NCBI GenBank assembly: GCA_017979445.1
Contig: CM030711.1
Span: 13,413,092 to 13,477,091, forward strand
Length of the DNA stretch: 64,000 nt
Origin: Akebia trifoliata
Taxonomy: Eukaryota; Streptophyta; Magnoliopsida; Ranunculales; Lardizabalaceae
Reading direction: 5' to 3'
Part shown: piece after piece, positions 12,336-24,331 of the stretch
Layout: every line of letters starts with the position of its first letter
Position numbering within the stretch: position 1 is the stretch's first letter
Position numbers and translations under genes: made by a program
Notes under the pieces: model-generated
The model's input: only the letters and a program-made list of their open reading frames with translations
Databases searched by the model: none
What the model was told of the DNA's origin: nothing

Positions 12336-13601
12336 TGTGGCGTCCCGCCAAACGCTAACACAAAATCCCATGTCAGATCTCGAGGTACTAGGTGACACCT
12401 CAAAATTTCAGCATGATCTCCTCTGTTTTATATTAGCATTCCAAGACGTTCAACCTGCACCTGATAAACGGCATACAATCCTGCATATATACATACAAAA
12501 TATAATAACTAGCGGAAACCTACATATATCTAATAACGTATGATATATCAGAGTCCAGAAGAAGGAATTAATATACAAGATTATACAAAACTCCTCGCTC
12601 TAACAAAAGTCCTAACGCTCAGGACAAAATCCATAAGACTACTTGGATGAATGGACACCACTAGGGGGATATAACCCCAATACTCACCAGGTAATGGACT
12701 CTGGTCGTCTATCTGACCTACCAGATAGTCCTCACTCCTGTTCTACACCTGCCTCACCAAGTTCCAGATCTGAAACTAAAAAAATAGGAAAGAACGGGTG
12801 AGTAACAATGGTTACCCAGTAAGGAAACAAACAATTTTTGTCAATAACACCACCTAACATGAACGAATAAGCATATTGAATCATTTTAACAATACAAAGT
12901 TTTACAAAAGAAACTACGATAAACTGGTACATATAGATAGGGATGAGCAATTAAATATTTTAAAACTGACATTACATCAATCAACAGTACTTACTATAGT
13001 ATTTTATTTATATACGAATCTAATTGATCAAATAGAAACATTAAACATGCATTTCATTTTATATATCAAAATAAGGTAACATATACATAATAAACAATGG
13101 TGGAGTATTGAAATTAGAGAGTTGGGATTCACGATTGGATCGCTCCCAGTCGGGACATGATGTTTTATTTTCTTTACTAGCTTTTAATTCCTAATTTTGT
13201 GGTCGGTCGTTGCACTTACCACACTTTGTTGACCATTTATCCAGCTTAGGCTGATCGTTTGACGTGACCGTAAGCAATGGGTCTCTTTTCGATGTGTCAG
13301 AACGTTCGACTATTATAAATTGTTAGTGATCACTAACTAATCATCTTCGTCTATGCCTATCAGGCGTGCATGTGATTCCCAAATATATAAACCATTCGTA
13401 TACGACCACATTTACATTACAAGTTCACTAGTAAAGATAGAGAGGAATAAACCCGAATTCCAGTTGTGACTCCACTCTCATATGCGTCCCATACCACGTA
13501 TGAGCTTTGTGGTCCCTACCGTACATCATAGGATAGTACACCACTTCAGATGATATGACGCACTATCCCTTCAGGCATTCATAGACTCTTTAACAACTCA
13601 T

Positions 13602-13664
<63 letters not shown>

Positions 13665-14497
13665 TTCATTTGAAAATAAAAGAGAAATTAACAATACAAG
13701 ATTGAGAATGGATATCCAGTTTCCTACTATGTAAGTGTAGCCACCCGGCCTAAAATAAATAACAGAACGAAAAAGTAAACAACGCCTCACGCTAACAGAA
13801 AGTAAATAAACATGCAAATAATAACATTATCTATGGATATCCGTTCACCAACCTATACACAACACAACAATGTAAAATGTAGACATCACACCTCGGGTGT
13901 GACTTTGACATTTTACCGTTTCATACCCTTTCTGATATTCATCACCTCAATTTGAATTCATTGAATATTAAATCATTTTTCCAACTATGAAATTTATTTT
14001 TATCAATAACATTGAAAAAGTACCAAAACTTATATCAAAACGGGATCAGAGCGATGCACAAGACCTAACTGACGGAAATAACCTAGTGAGGTATCCTACC
14101 CACGTATATTTTATTATAAAATACAGTTAAACATATTAAACATGCAAGTTCTGACGTAAATTTGAAATAACAAAAAGAATTCTATATTTTTGAAAATCCC
14201 ACAAATTTTTAATAAAATTTTAAATGCAATTTTCACAATCTACGATTACTAATAGAAATTGAGAATTCCTTACAATCTCTGTGCGAAAGGATTAAAGTAC
14301 GTGACGGAAATCAAGGTGATCAGCATGAAAATCGAGATGTTTTGAACTTCGAGATGACTGATTTTCGAATCTAACCCGGTGATTTCGAAGATCTCGACGC
14401 CGTCATCTTTTCTTCATTCTGCAACGAAGGATGATTTGATCCCGAAATGGATGAAATCCGATATCAAAGTATTGAAACCCCCGTATATATAGATATA
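12336..14497. other. Unclassified repeat-derived region
   Basis: It starts at TGTGGCGTCCCGCC exactly where the Y2 relic stops. It has GGGTGAGTAACAATGGTTACC near 12797, several palindromic short words and stops in all frames. On the minus strand TATATATACGGGGG near 14480 could be an old LTR promoter. I infer a non-autonomous minus-strand LTR derivative, but found no pair of LTRs, primer site or coding domain. Confidence 0.35.
13604..13662. repeat. (AT)n microsatellite
   Basis: An uninterrupted alternating A/T tract of about 59 bases. Confidence 0.95.
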
Positions 14498-14849
14498 GGG
14501 GGCGTTCAATGGCCAACTTTTTAGCAAAACATTTTTCAAAACATGAGTTAGAGGTTTTGGAATGGGCTGATTTTTGGTGAGGATGATCTCTACGGTGAGG
14601 AGATCATCATCACCAAAAATCAGCCCATTCCAAAACTTCTAACCCCATCAAAAACAGTTTACAAAAAATGGACAGTCCACGATTTTTCAGCTTGTAAACA
14701 TGGCTTAGAAGTTTTGGAATGGGCTGATTTTTGGTGAGGATGATCTCCTCACCGTAGAGATCATTCTCACCAAAAATCAGCCCATTCCAAAACCACTAAC
14801 TCATGTTTTGAAAAAAAATTTACCAAAAAGTTTGCCATTGAACGCTACC
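14498..14849. mobile_element. Foldback MITE family 1, copy A (full length)
   Basis: The terminal inverted repeats GGGGGCGTTCAATGG and GGTAGCGTTCAATGG (complement of the right end) extend inward over about 90 bases. Inside are two hairpins. The left has GGGCTGATTTTTGGTGAGGA as one arm around a TACGGTGAG loop, and the right is its reverse complement with loop CTCACCGTA. The centre is a weaker palindrome (GTTTACAA...TTGTAAAC). The element encodes nothing. It sits beside a TATATATAGATATA stretch. The superfamily is not determined, because the target duplication cannot be read clearly. Confidence 0.85.
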
Positions 14850-15179
14850 AAAAAAAAAATTTTGACGATACGGGGTGAAAAAGAATGTGAAACAAAAAGA
14901 TCTTAGGTGGGTTTCGTAGATTTCGAGGCTGTGGACCTTTTTCCCTTCTGCGACGAAAGTTGACGGCGACCTGATCGCAATGGATCTAAGTTTGAAAGTT
15001 AAAGAAAAAAATAAATTTTTTTTAAAAAACGCCTTGACCAAATCAAACGGTACTTCATTTAAGGAAGCCATCTTTGACCGAATCAATTCTCATATTACCC
15101 AGTTTAATATATCCTTTTTCAACCCTTTTACAGCCTGTCAAAAAAGAAAAAATCATGTCTTTTTAATTTCTTAGCCTGA
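14850..15179. other. Flank of MITE copy A with weak homology to 14390-14460
   Basis: The segment near 14910-14985 (GTAGATTTCGAGGCTGTGGA, then TCTGCGACGAAAGTTGACGG) resembles the segment just left of the MITE (GAAGATCTCGACGCCGTCAT, then TCTGCAACGAAGGATGATTT). This suggests two copies of one unit flanking the insertion. No coding signal. Confidence 0.4.
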
Positions 15180-16499
15180 TTACCTAACCTAAGGGAGGGA
15201 AGATTCGAACTACGTTTTGGTCTGATCCCAAAATTTTGGGGTATGTAGGCAACCTGAAAAGTTACTTCAGGCCCGACCACATCAAAATAAAAAAAATAGA
15301 TTCCTCGACAAAGAAAAAATCTAAAAAAAAATTCAAAAGAAAAATAAATATCTTCAAAATAGGGAAGAAAATTCAAGGCAAAATAAAGAAATGCCACACA
15401 AGGGGCATTCGAGTTTTTGAGCCTCAAAATTCCTTTCTTTTTATACCCAATCCTAAGCTTACCTATAAAAGTCCTCCTAAATATCGTGCGAAAAGTCAAG
15501 GAAGATAACAAAGCATGATCAGACAGCAATTCCATAAATTCAGAAAGGAAAAACAAAGCCTGCTAGGTTGAAAATCCGAAAATGGTGACTTAGGCAAAAA
15601 TTAAGGCAAGCTTGCAACGTTGAAAATCCGAAATGACAATCTTGACAACAATCAGAGCAAAGAAAAAAGAACGCTCGCTAGATTGAAAACCTGAAAAGAC
15701 GATCTAGGCAAAAGTTAGAGTAACAAAGCAAAAAAGAAGAAAATCTAAGAGTAGTCCGAGCTGAACATCAGAAGTCTGAATAATCAAGTTTAACACTTAG
15801 CTTAAACCAGGCACAGACTCAGAAGTCACTAGTATCTTGTCTACGATCGATTTGAAAATTTTTACTTCCCCAAGTGAACCAAGGGAGATAATGGTAAATT
15901 CTATGATGAGTCTCAAAATGAAATATATATATTTTTTTTTAGCCTGACTCAAAATCTTCTATAAAATTATCAAAATTAAAAGTTGAATCTTTATTGCGCT
16001 TGTGGTAATCAAATATTTCAAACATTCATACAAGGGGCATTTTCTTTTTCTTCTAAATATGTAGTTTCCCCCTTATACTAGGGACATCTTTTTTTATAAT
16101 GTATTCAATTATCTCTAATGCCATATTTATTATCAAACCAAGGGTATTTCATTTTTGAGCAATGTTAATCCTAAAAGATAATGGGAACCCCAAACTTAAG
16201 GCTACCCTTTTGATAACAATTTTTCGAAAAATCCTTGAAGTTCAAAAGAAATAAAAACTTAGATTTTAAATTCATAAAACTTTTGGATAAAACCTTGAGG
16301 TTCAAACAAAAGCATTCTGGATCTCACATTTGGTTGTGCATAGAGATTAACTCATAACCCTTTCACCTAGAATAGGAGATAGGGCATTCATTCTTTCCCA
16401 GATCTTTTCACTCCCAGATTCAATAACTCTTTTCCAGATTCATTTTCAATCGTTATTTCCCAGATTTATTCCTTCATTTTCAGTTTTACTCAACCAGTT

Positions 16500-17080
16500 A
16501 CCACCGAGGGTTTCTCAAAATTATGCTCAGATGCCGTCGAGGGCCTTCTCGGAATTATGTTCAGATGCCACCGAGGGCTTTCTCGAAACTATGCTCAGAT
16601 GCCTTAGATGCCACCGAGGGCCTTCTCGAAATTATACTCAAATGCCGCCGAGGGCTTTCTCGAAACTATGCTCAAATGTCACCGAGGGCTTTCTCAGAAT
16701 TATGCTCAGATGCCGTCAAGGGCTTTCTCAGAATTATGCTCAGTTACCGCCGAGGGTTTCTCGAAATTATGCTCAGATGCTGTCGAGGGCCTTCTCGGAA
16801 TTGTACTCAGATGCCGCCGAGGGCTTTTTCGGAGCTAGCCGTCGAAGGCTTTCTCGAAATTATGCTCAAATGCTGTGGAGGGCTTTCTCGGAATTATGCT
16901 TAGTTACCGCCGAGGATTTTTCAGAATTATGCTCAGTTACTGTCGAGGGTTTTCTCAGAATTACGCTCAGTAACCGCCAAGGATTTTCTCGGAATTATGT
17001 TCAATTACCACTGAGGGTTTTTTCGGAATTATGCTCAGTTATCATCGAAGGTTTTCTCGGAATTATGCTCAATTTATGCT
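16500..17080 (+). repeat. 34-bp tandem array in Tat element 2
   Basis: About 17 units follow the pattern GCCGAGGGCTTTCTCGAAAT plus TATGCTCAGAT, with substitutions and a few shortened units. Because 34 leaves remainder 1 when divided by 3, the same peptide-like word (RAFSELCSDA) appears in all three forward frames, producing three overlapping open frames. This argues for a minisatellite rather than a selected protein. Confidence 0.9.
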
Positions 17081-17200
17081 TAAATTATGCTCAAATTATG
17101 CTCAGTTATGCTCAGTTTATGCTCAGATTATGCTCAGTTTATGCTCAGTTTATGCTCAGATTATGCTCAATTTATATTCACTTTATGCTCAAATTTTACT
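17060..17200 (+). repeat. Short-period TATGCTCAGTT repeats
   Basis: Directly after the 34-bp array, the last part of the unit alone (TTATGCTCAGTTTATGCTCA) is repeated at 11-14 bp spacing about ten times. It appears to be a contraction of the larger unit. Confidence 0.85.
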
Positions 17201-17498
17201 TAGTTCCAACTTAAACTCTTGGAAATTTATCTTAGATTTTAAGTCCACACACTTGCACAGTTGTTACATTAGTCAAGGAGAATTTTCTAAAATTCAAGGA
17301 TCTAACAATGTTAGTGAGAGCTCTCGCTCAAGGACCTGACAATCTTTTAGTTCGGGGAGAGTTTTACGCTCAAGGATCTAAACATCCCGTCAAATTGCTA
17401 AATCAAGCTGCAAAATTAACTGTCATTAGCTTTGGCATTCGGATATCGCACTATCTACGAAAATAGATTTGCTATCTAGTTTGCTTCAACCCTCTACC

Positions 17499-17511
17499 AA
17501 AGAGGGGCATC
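17499..17511 (+). other. Polypurine tract of Tat element 2
   Basis: AAAGAGGGGCATC lies directly before the LTR start TGTAGACACC. This is the plus-strand priming site layout of Tat elements and fixes the following LTR as a 3' LTR. Confidence 0.8.
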
Positions 17512-19224
17512 TGTAGACACCACATTTTCGCATTTGCCTGATTAATCAACTCGTCAACCCGATCGTAATGGTTCACACTGATAGATGTTTATTCCAATGC
17601 TTTATTTGTTACTACATATGTTTCAAAAATTCGGATGAGGTATCTCAAACTGACAAAACTATAGAAATCACGCTACGTTAGGAAAATATAACGCCAAAAG
17701 CTTAGAAATCATCATTTTTCAAACAAAAAAAAATTTATGATAAAAATTAGTAAAAAATGATCAAATTACCAAAATACTCCTAATCTCAAAACATCCCTAG
17801 ATCATACATTATGCTTAGGAAAACTCATTCAAACACATAAAATAACAAATCGAAACCAAATAAACCATTTCGTCAATTTTCACAAAATTTGATAAAATTA
17901 CGAAAATGCCCCTCATAAAGTTCACTACCATTTTACACAAAAATTTTCATAAATGACACAAACCAATATTCCCATTGAATTCCTTACGAAAAACCGATTC
18001 CAAAATATCCTGGAACATTGAAAAACGACTTAAAACACAAAAAGTCCTCTCCGAGGGCAAAACAGTAATTTTATAATTTTAATAATTAAAAATTTCGAAA
18101 TTAATAAATAAAACATTAAATAATGTAAAGTGAAACATTAATAAAATTAATTTAAAATTTTGAACCAAAAAATCGATCAATCAGGCTTTTAGACAAAATT
18201 ATTGATGGTTGCCAAGATATTTATTCAAAGACCCATCCATCTGGAGGCCCAAAGAATTAAAGATATAATAAAAGGAGGTTCTCCAAAAATTAAAGTCAAT
18301 CAAGTAATACTAAAGTCAATCTTAAAGTCAATCAAGTAAGACTAAAGTCAAGATCTTAAAGTCAATCAAGTAAGACTAAAGTCAAGATGTTAAAAGTCAA
18401 CCAAGAAAGACTAAAATCAAAACCTTAATCTAAACTAATCAAGTCAATCTCATAAGACTAAAGTAAAAACCCTAATTAAAATCCTAATCAAATCAATCTC
18501 ATAAGACTAAAGTCAAAACCCTAATTAAAATCCTAATAAGACTAAGTCAATCTCATAAGATCAAAGTTTTTAAAATCCTAAGGGAAACCTAATTAAACAC
18601 TAACTCTACCCAAAAAAGTTTATAAATAGGAGTCTCCACACCCTATTTTCGTATCCAAGAGAAAATCCTAAGAAAAAGAGGTCAAAAAGCTTCCCTAGCC
18701 TCCCAAAAATCCTAATTTTGAAGCCCCTACTCCTTATCTAACACCCATACTTTGATTTTAGCTCGAAAAACACCTAGAAGCCCTTAAAAAATAATCAGAA
18801 ATCCATAAACAAATCCGAAGAAGCTAGATCTAAGAAAGAGATACCTCGCCTCGGAGATCAGAAATCAGATCCGAAGATAGAACGAAGCTAGGAGCATTGT
18901 ATAAGGAATTACTCTATCAGATCTGAGGGAATAGAATCGTTGCGTTCGAAGGTAAAATTCTTTTATTTTTTTATCTAGGTCTTTTTGTTAGCAATGTAGT
19001 TTTATTTGGGATAAGTAGAGACAGACATTGGCCGGGCGGGGTTGGTGCCTAACACCTTCTAACCCCGTAATGTGATCTCTGGACTCAGTATTTTTAGTAG
19101 ATTTGTCGTTTTTATCCGTTTTGAGTCTATATTCGGTTCCTAGACCGTAATAACTAGGTGGCGACTCCTAAACCTCAAAGGTCAAAAGCATATCCGCGCA
19201 CCCTGTGGATCAAAGGCGTTTTCA
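17512..19224 (+). mobile_element. 3' LTR of Tat element 2
   Basis: It starts TGTAGACACCACATTTTCGC after a polypurine tract and ends GGCGTTTTCA. It carries GGTGCCTAACACCTTCTAAC near 19044 and AACTAGGTGGCGACTCC near 19152, both Tat LTR signatures. A minisatellite (AAGTCAATCAAGTAAGACTA units, 18280-18550) lies inside. The base after it continues a chromovirus protease frame, so the element inserted into that older element. Confidence 0.85.
18280..18560. repeat. AGTCAATCAAGTAAGACTAA minisatellite
   Basis: Imperfect tandem units of roughly 30-35 bases containing AAAGTCAATCAAGTAAGACT, decaying toward CTCATAAGACTAAAGTCAAA. They lie within the LTR. Confidence 0.8.
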
Positions 19225-20608
19225 GGGTCCCAACGTGCAAATTCATGCAACTCCCAGAACTACATCACAATCATTAATAAGCAATAAGAAATAATTGATC
19301 TCAAAAGTGTAACCCTAAATATTAAGGACAACTCCTTTACATAGTCCAATGTTCTTTAAGGTGCCCCATTGGCAATGGGAATAGAGATTGGAGTAGACTT
19401 ATAAGTAAGACAAACACATTAACGAGCCAAAGAAGGATGCAGAAAGTTGTAGGTTGACCCAGAATCTACCAATATAGTAACCAGTAGTTTTTTTAGTAGT
19501 CCAGTAAGATGCATCGTTAGTGGTTGGTTAGTGCCGACCATAGCATACAAAGAAATTTCAAGGTCCGAATCATCATGTTCGCCTATTGTTGTCATATCCT
19601 CGATAGTGTCACCCTTCAATGGATAACAATTGGTCACGTTTGTAAACATGATTTAGAGAGAACTTTTCATCACAATTGAAACTCAATCCTTTAGTGTACG
19701 TTCACGTTGCCCAATCCATGTTAGTCGTTTAGTTGCCAGCATGGTGGGTTAGGAAGTGGGCAACACATCTGTAGACGATCCTAACGATTGCGGCTTGAAA
19801 GTAGTAAAGTAGATGAAAAGACAATGACCAACAAACTCTCGTACAGATGTAATATCCTCCTCTTGGTGCATCACAAGCTCGAAGGCATCCATCAATAATT
19901 TTTGGTGCAACATCTGAATGTCGAGTTTAATATCAAGGCATAATCCTGATATGAAAATACTTACGAGGTGAGATTCGTGTATGGGTGGGTTGATGAGGTT
20001 AGAAAGTCACTCAAATTCAATAATAAATTCTTGAACGGTGCCAGTTTGTGAGATTTTATAAAGAGATCCTCCTCGGTCGATGTGTTTCCGATCGTTAAGA
20101 TGAGCACATAAACATCGTGAAAATTCTTACCAACCCACCAGACCTATGGAGCGACGCAACCATCGAAACCAAGAAGAAGCATCACCCGATAAGTGAAGAC
20201 CAGGCAAATCAACCATCTAATTATCATGGATGCCATGAAGATGTTGATTTGTTCCAAACGATCTAACCATCCAATAGGGTCGATGCCCTCAAAGTTTGAA
20301 AAATCAATCTAAATCGTTCGGCCATTAAACAATGGATTTTACACTATGACATCCACTATGAAGTTATTTTGACAACTACCCACTGATTTGCGAGCACCTT
20401 GCACGGTTGTTCACGAGCACCCCTGAACTATTGGTTGAGGATGCATGTGATGGCCTTGTTCTACATGTTTCAAATTGGGTAGGAGTGACCGTAATTGCTC
20501 CGACAGTCGTTGGAATTGAAGAGTAAGGTCTTGAACTTCAATGGTGAGTTTGCAAGTTTGGGTTACAAGAGATCTACTAGATCGCTAACCTCCTTTGCAG
20601 ATACCATG
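19225..20608 (-). pseudogene. Chromovirus-like gypsy gag-protease relic
   Basis: Structural protein plus aspartic protease of an LTR retrotransposon, read on the minus strand from about 20608. Gag pieces are recognisable in broken frames: NFEGIDPIGWLDRLEQI, LSGDASSWFRWL, QTGTVQEFIIEFE-LSNLI and IFISGLCLDIKLDI. The protease part is open at 19419-19649 and contains the active-site segment VTILVDSGSTYNFLHPSL (DSG). It ends with DCDVVLGV-ICTLGP exactly at 19225, where the Tat LTR begins. Several stops and frameshifts show it is dead. Reverse transcriptase and integrase would lie beyond the Tat insertion and are not found. Confidence 0.8.
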
Positions 20609-20626
20609 ATTAACACCAAAATCAAA

Positions 20627-20639
20627 GTCTCTGATACTA
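20627..20639 (-). other. Degenerate initiator-Met tRNA primer-binding site
   Basis: On the minus strand the sequence reads TAGTATCAGAGAC, close to the canonical TGGTATCAGAGCC complementary to the plant initiator tRNA-Met. It lies upstream of the gag relic and just after a probable LTR end (CTATCA at 20642). Confidence 0.65.
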
Positions 20640-20641
20640 GA

Positions 20642-21240
20642 TGATAGGATCCTTGGATCCTACATTGCCAATTTTCTTTGAGGGAAATTGTTCGTCTAAT
20701 TCTATTCTAAATTTTGAATTTTATTCGATAAAAAATAAATATCTACATTCTGATATTTAAAGACAAAGACTTCCTAATAACCTAAGACTCTTAACGACTT
20801 ACCAATTATCGTATTTGGCTATCATTATAAATAAGCAAAGAGTCTTAAACTAACTTAATGAATCTAAAAACAATTAATAAAAAAATAAAACAAGAGAGAT
20901 TGGATCGTAGAAGGATTCCTAACATGGCGTCATGAGAGAGACTTCGAGTGAAGTTCAAAGAGAGAGAGATTTGTTACTTACATGTTTTGGATGATTCGAA
21001 GATGGAGATCTAATTTTTCGAACAGATCTACTTCAAAGATCCAAAAACTCATAAATGGAGATCAACTACTTCGAGAGGAGGAGAGCTAAATATATATAAT
21101 AAAAAAAACATTTAGTTCAGATTTGGAGAACTTGAGATGGATTTTTTTTTCGGGCACACAATTTTTGTAGAGGCCGATAGAGTGATCCATTGCTATACTT
21201 TGTTTTCGTTGTAGTGACACTCAATAAGATTTGAAATCTT
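20642..21240 (-). repeat. Probable 5' LTR DNA of the chromovirus relic
   Basis: The LTR end is set by the primer site. The far boundary is a guess, because no clear TG start with a matching copy is present. The stretch is AT-rich with GA/TC runs and no coding signal. Confidence 0.35.
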
Positions 21241-21979
21241 ACTAAGTTAGTAAGGTTAGCCTGATTTTTTTTCAGTTTACCACCATAGTGGTTCATATCA
21301 AATGAAGCTTTTACTCAAACTTTTACTTAAATCTTAGAGTAAAAATTTGAGTCATGGCTGGAGATGCCCTTACATTGGACAAGTTAGCCTGATTGCCAAA
21401 TTCCCAGTCCATAATAAAAGAAGTCTTGAATCAAATGGTTAGAAATAACAAATCAAGATCAATCAATTAACGAACTATCTTGTCATGAAAGCCTGCCCTT
21501 GCGCATGGTTCAGCTGCGTATATATATAAGCCCATGGTTCTATCTTGGTTTGGGATTGTGTTTTTGGAACTTATTAAAAGCATCCCTTTTAGAGACTGGC
21601 TCATTGACAACCTAGTCTCCTTATCCTGGAATAATAATCGAGTAGCTCGTGATGAGTCAGGAATAACCTCTATCTAGTACAAATTGAGTCTAATTATAAC
21701 ATATAATTACACCTTTAAATTGAATCAGACCATAATAAACTATTTAACCAAAATCTATTATCTAGATTGGGCCGTTGCAAGATTTGTTTTGGACTGGGCC
21801 TCCAAAAAGATGGTTGCCTTCAAAGTGTTGAACATATTGGACCAACCAATCACACTAGAGGGCCCACTAAACCAAATTTGAAGAGTCGCTCCACATCTCC
21901 TTTACATATTTGGTCACCCTCCTATGATCCCTAGCCATCCATTTGTGACTTTTTTTAGCATGGTTTTGGGGTGGGCTTT

Positions 21980-21980
<1 letters not shown>
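21241..21980. other. Gene-free AT-rich DNA
   Basis: No frame resembles a protein. The short word AATCTTACTAAGTTAGTAAG (21234-21254) recurs as its reverse complement near 42560, suggesting ends of a shared short repeat. Confidence 0.4.

Positions 21981-21982
<2 letters not shown>

Positions 21983-22032
<50 letters not shown>
21983..22032. repeat. (AT)n microsatellite
   Basis: About 50 bases of perfect AT dinucleotides. Confidence 0.95.
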
Positions 22033-22034
<2 letters not shown>

Positions 22035-23922
22035 ATTTTTGTATTTCTTTTGGTGGATAATGTCTCCATTTTTCTAATTTATGACTAAAAATATATCTCT
22101 TGGAGCATTTCTCAGAAAAATATTTAATGATAAAAATATACAAAAATTTATTAATATAATTATCAAAATGTTCAAAGAAGTTGTTTATTCACCAAATGCA
22201 CCACAATTTTTCTAGATCCCAAGGAAACACTTGTTGTACGCTAAACACGCTTCCATCAAGTGGCCAATTTTACAATTGCAATTTTTATAGATGTGATTCA
22301 GTGATAAGTACTTCCACAAAAAGCAGTTTTGCCAATTGTAGTACTACACTTCCAAACGAGTCTTAACAAGCTAGCAAAAGCTAAACCCCAAAATTAAAAT
22401 GGGAAATAACTTAAAAGGTGGCCTAAAGGCTTTACAACTAGCAAAATAGTGATAAATAAATTAAATTTCACATAAAGGTGAGAGCCAGATGTATTTGTCA
22501 AAGAAGACGTAAGTACCCCTTCTTCCCCTTTACGACTTGTTCTAAGTCACACTTTCTTAGGCTACTAACCCACTACCATTTAATCAATAAGCTTCTCCCT
22601 CCCTTAGGACTATATATTATTATAACTAATTAATAAGGGGTCAATCTTTGCTTTTGTTCGCAGAAATTGAACCCCATTCTCTTAACATACAAACCTCAGC
22701 ATTATAAACTTGAATAATATTTTCAAAGGCTCCAAATGCACTTAAAACAAACTTTTTTCATTTTTATATTGATTTAGTTTGTTTTCCTACACCCTTTTTG
22801 TATTGAAGTAATTCCTACAGTCGCATAGTTTGGCCTCACGTAAGTTTTCCAATGTGCAAAGAGTAAGTCAATGAGGCCACCCTATTTTGAACACACAATC
22901 AAAAGAAGTAAATCCCTAATGCTAATTTTCCATCGCACCATCTATTCTCTATGATCGATGTCTTGTCTTTTTGTTTGGACTTGGGCTTCAAGAGGGAAAA
23001 AAAAATATTGAAGGAGATCTCTTTGAAATAGAGTGGGCTCTACTAGGCCCATGCAGGGGTTTTGAGTTGTATGTGTTTTCTTTTGGGGAAAGTCATCTAG
23101 TTAGGATTTTTGTTTTTTGTTTTTTAGAAGTAGAAACACTTTCTATTTTCTCATTTTTCTAGAGATCTCTAAGGCTATAATTTTGAAGAATGTAGTGTGA
23201 TTAGATCTTAATCTGATCCATAAACAAACACACATTGCCGAACCATATAAATAATCTTTATGTTTTGTGTGTGATTTTGTTCTCTTTACTGCTTTGTTTT
23301 TTCACACCAATGGCTAGGGGTAATACACTTAAATAATCATCAAAGTCTTAAATACTTAAAAATATTGTTTAAAACAGCCCAAACTTTCCCTCCAAACGCG
23401 TTTCAATGGCTAGGACACGCTATGATACTAGATATGTCCAATCAAAAGACTCAATGAACATCATCAAACAATCAAGTTAGGCATATATTTGAAGAAAATA
23501 CCTAACAAAACCACATCTATCCATGTGGTTTCTATGGTACTCACCTTCAGTTTCTTAGAACAGCTATTGTGATCACCAAGGCACTACCACATCAGTCGTC
23601 GTATCTTCCAAACCCAAACCCTAATTCAATAACGTGGGACTTCATGAAGTCACAACATATGGTTTTTCCTTTAATGGAATCCTAACATGAGGAATGACAG
23701 ATCTTGTTACGGGAAGGGAAGATGAACTAAACATTTGTAGTAATGGCTTTAGTTATTATAAGAGAGACACAAGAAACCTTCACCTTCACAAAAATAACAT
23801 GCGGATCTGAGGCTTTAAAGGTTAAAATGTTAGACAATTTGACTGTCTTTTGCTTGCAAGAAATTGAAACCATATCTTTTAATACTAAAATGACGAAGAA
23901 CAGTGATACATATGTATATATA
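22033..23922. other. Gene-free region
   Basis: AT-rich DNA with stops in all frames. The open frames of 60-90 codons have no recognisable motif. I see no gene, repeat pair or RNA signal. Confidence 0.4.
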
Positions 23923-24314
23923 GGGGGTTGTTTGGCTGACAATCTTAGGATGACAAAATGCTGACAAATTTTTTGTCCTATGTGGCTTAAAAGTTTCAAA
24001 TTGAGGGTGATTTTTAGTGACGATGATCTCTATGGTGAGGGGATCATCCTTACCAAAAATCAGCCCAATCTGAAAAGTCTAACCCCATCAAAATTATTTT
24101 AGAATTGTGAACCATCGAGTTTTTATTGAAAATTTGCAAATCACTTTTGATGGACATAGAAGTTTCAAATTAGGCTGATTTTTTGTGAGGATGATCTCCT
24201 CGCCATAGAGATCATTCTCACAAAAAATCAGTTCAATCTGAAACTTTTAAGTCACATAGGACAAAAAATTTATTAGCGTTATGTCATCCTAAGATTGTCC
24301 GTCGAACACCCCCC
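23923..24314. mobile_element. Foldback MITE family 1, copy B (full length)
   Basis: The left end GGGGGTTGTTTGGCTGACAA pairs with the right end (complement GGGGGGTGTTCGACGGACAA). The arms continue through ATCTTAGGATGACA and TTTTGTCCTATGTGGCTTAA. The internal hairpin arms are GGTGATTTTTAGTGACGATG and its partner (loop TATGGTGAG), then a second, mirrored hairpin (loop CTCGCCATA). It is flanked on both sides by TATATA-type sequence. Confidence 0.85.
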
Positions 24315-24331
24315 ATATATATATATACATA

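Larger units (their letters stand above)
15180..17511 (+). mobile_element. 3' internal region of Tat element 2
   Basis: It opens with GGGGTATGTAGGCAACCTGA near 15238, a string typical of the untranslated region after pol in Tat/Ogre elements. It ends with a polypurine tract against a 3' LTR. It contains short repeats around GTTGAAAATCCGAAA (15566-15700) and a 34-bp tandem array. No pol domain is visible, and the 5' half and 5' LTR are absent. The minus-strand open frame at 15128-15556 shows no recognisable domain and I do not call it. Confidence 0.65.

Noticed and set aside
15128..15556. 142-codon minus-strand frame rich in Phe and Leu
   Set aside because: Complement of an A-rich Tat 3' region that is recognisable on the plus strand.
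16500..17190. CRISPR-like array
   Set aside because: Units abut directly with no unique spacers, and the context is a plant retrotransposon.
16523..17339. Overlapping plus-strand open frames of 76-227 codons
   Set aside because: All derive from the 34-bp tandem repeat read in different frames; no composition or domain suggests a protein.
18460..18540. Interstitial telomere-like repeats (AACCCTAA words)
   Set aside because: Only scattered AACCCTAAT words within an LTR minisatellite; no run of the plant TTTAGGG heptamer.
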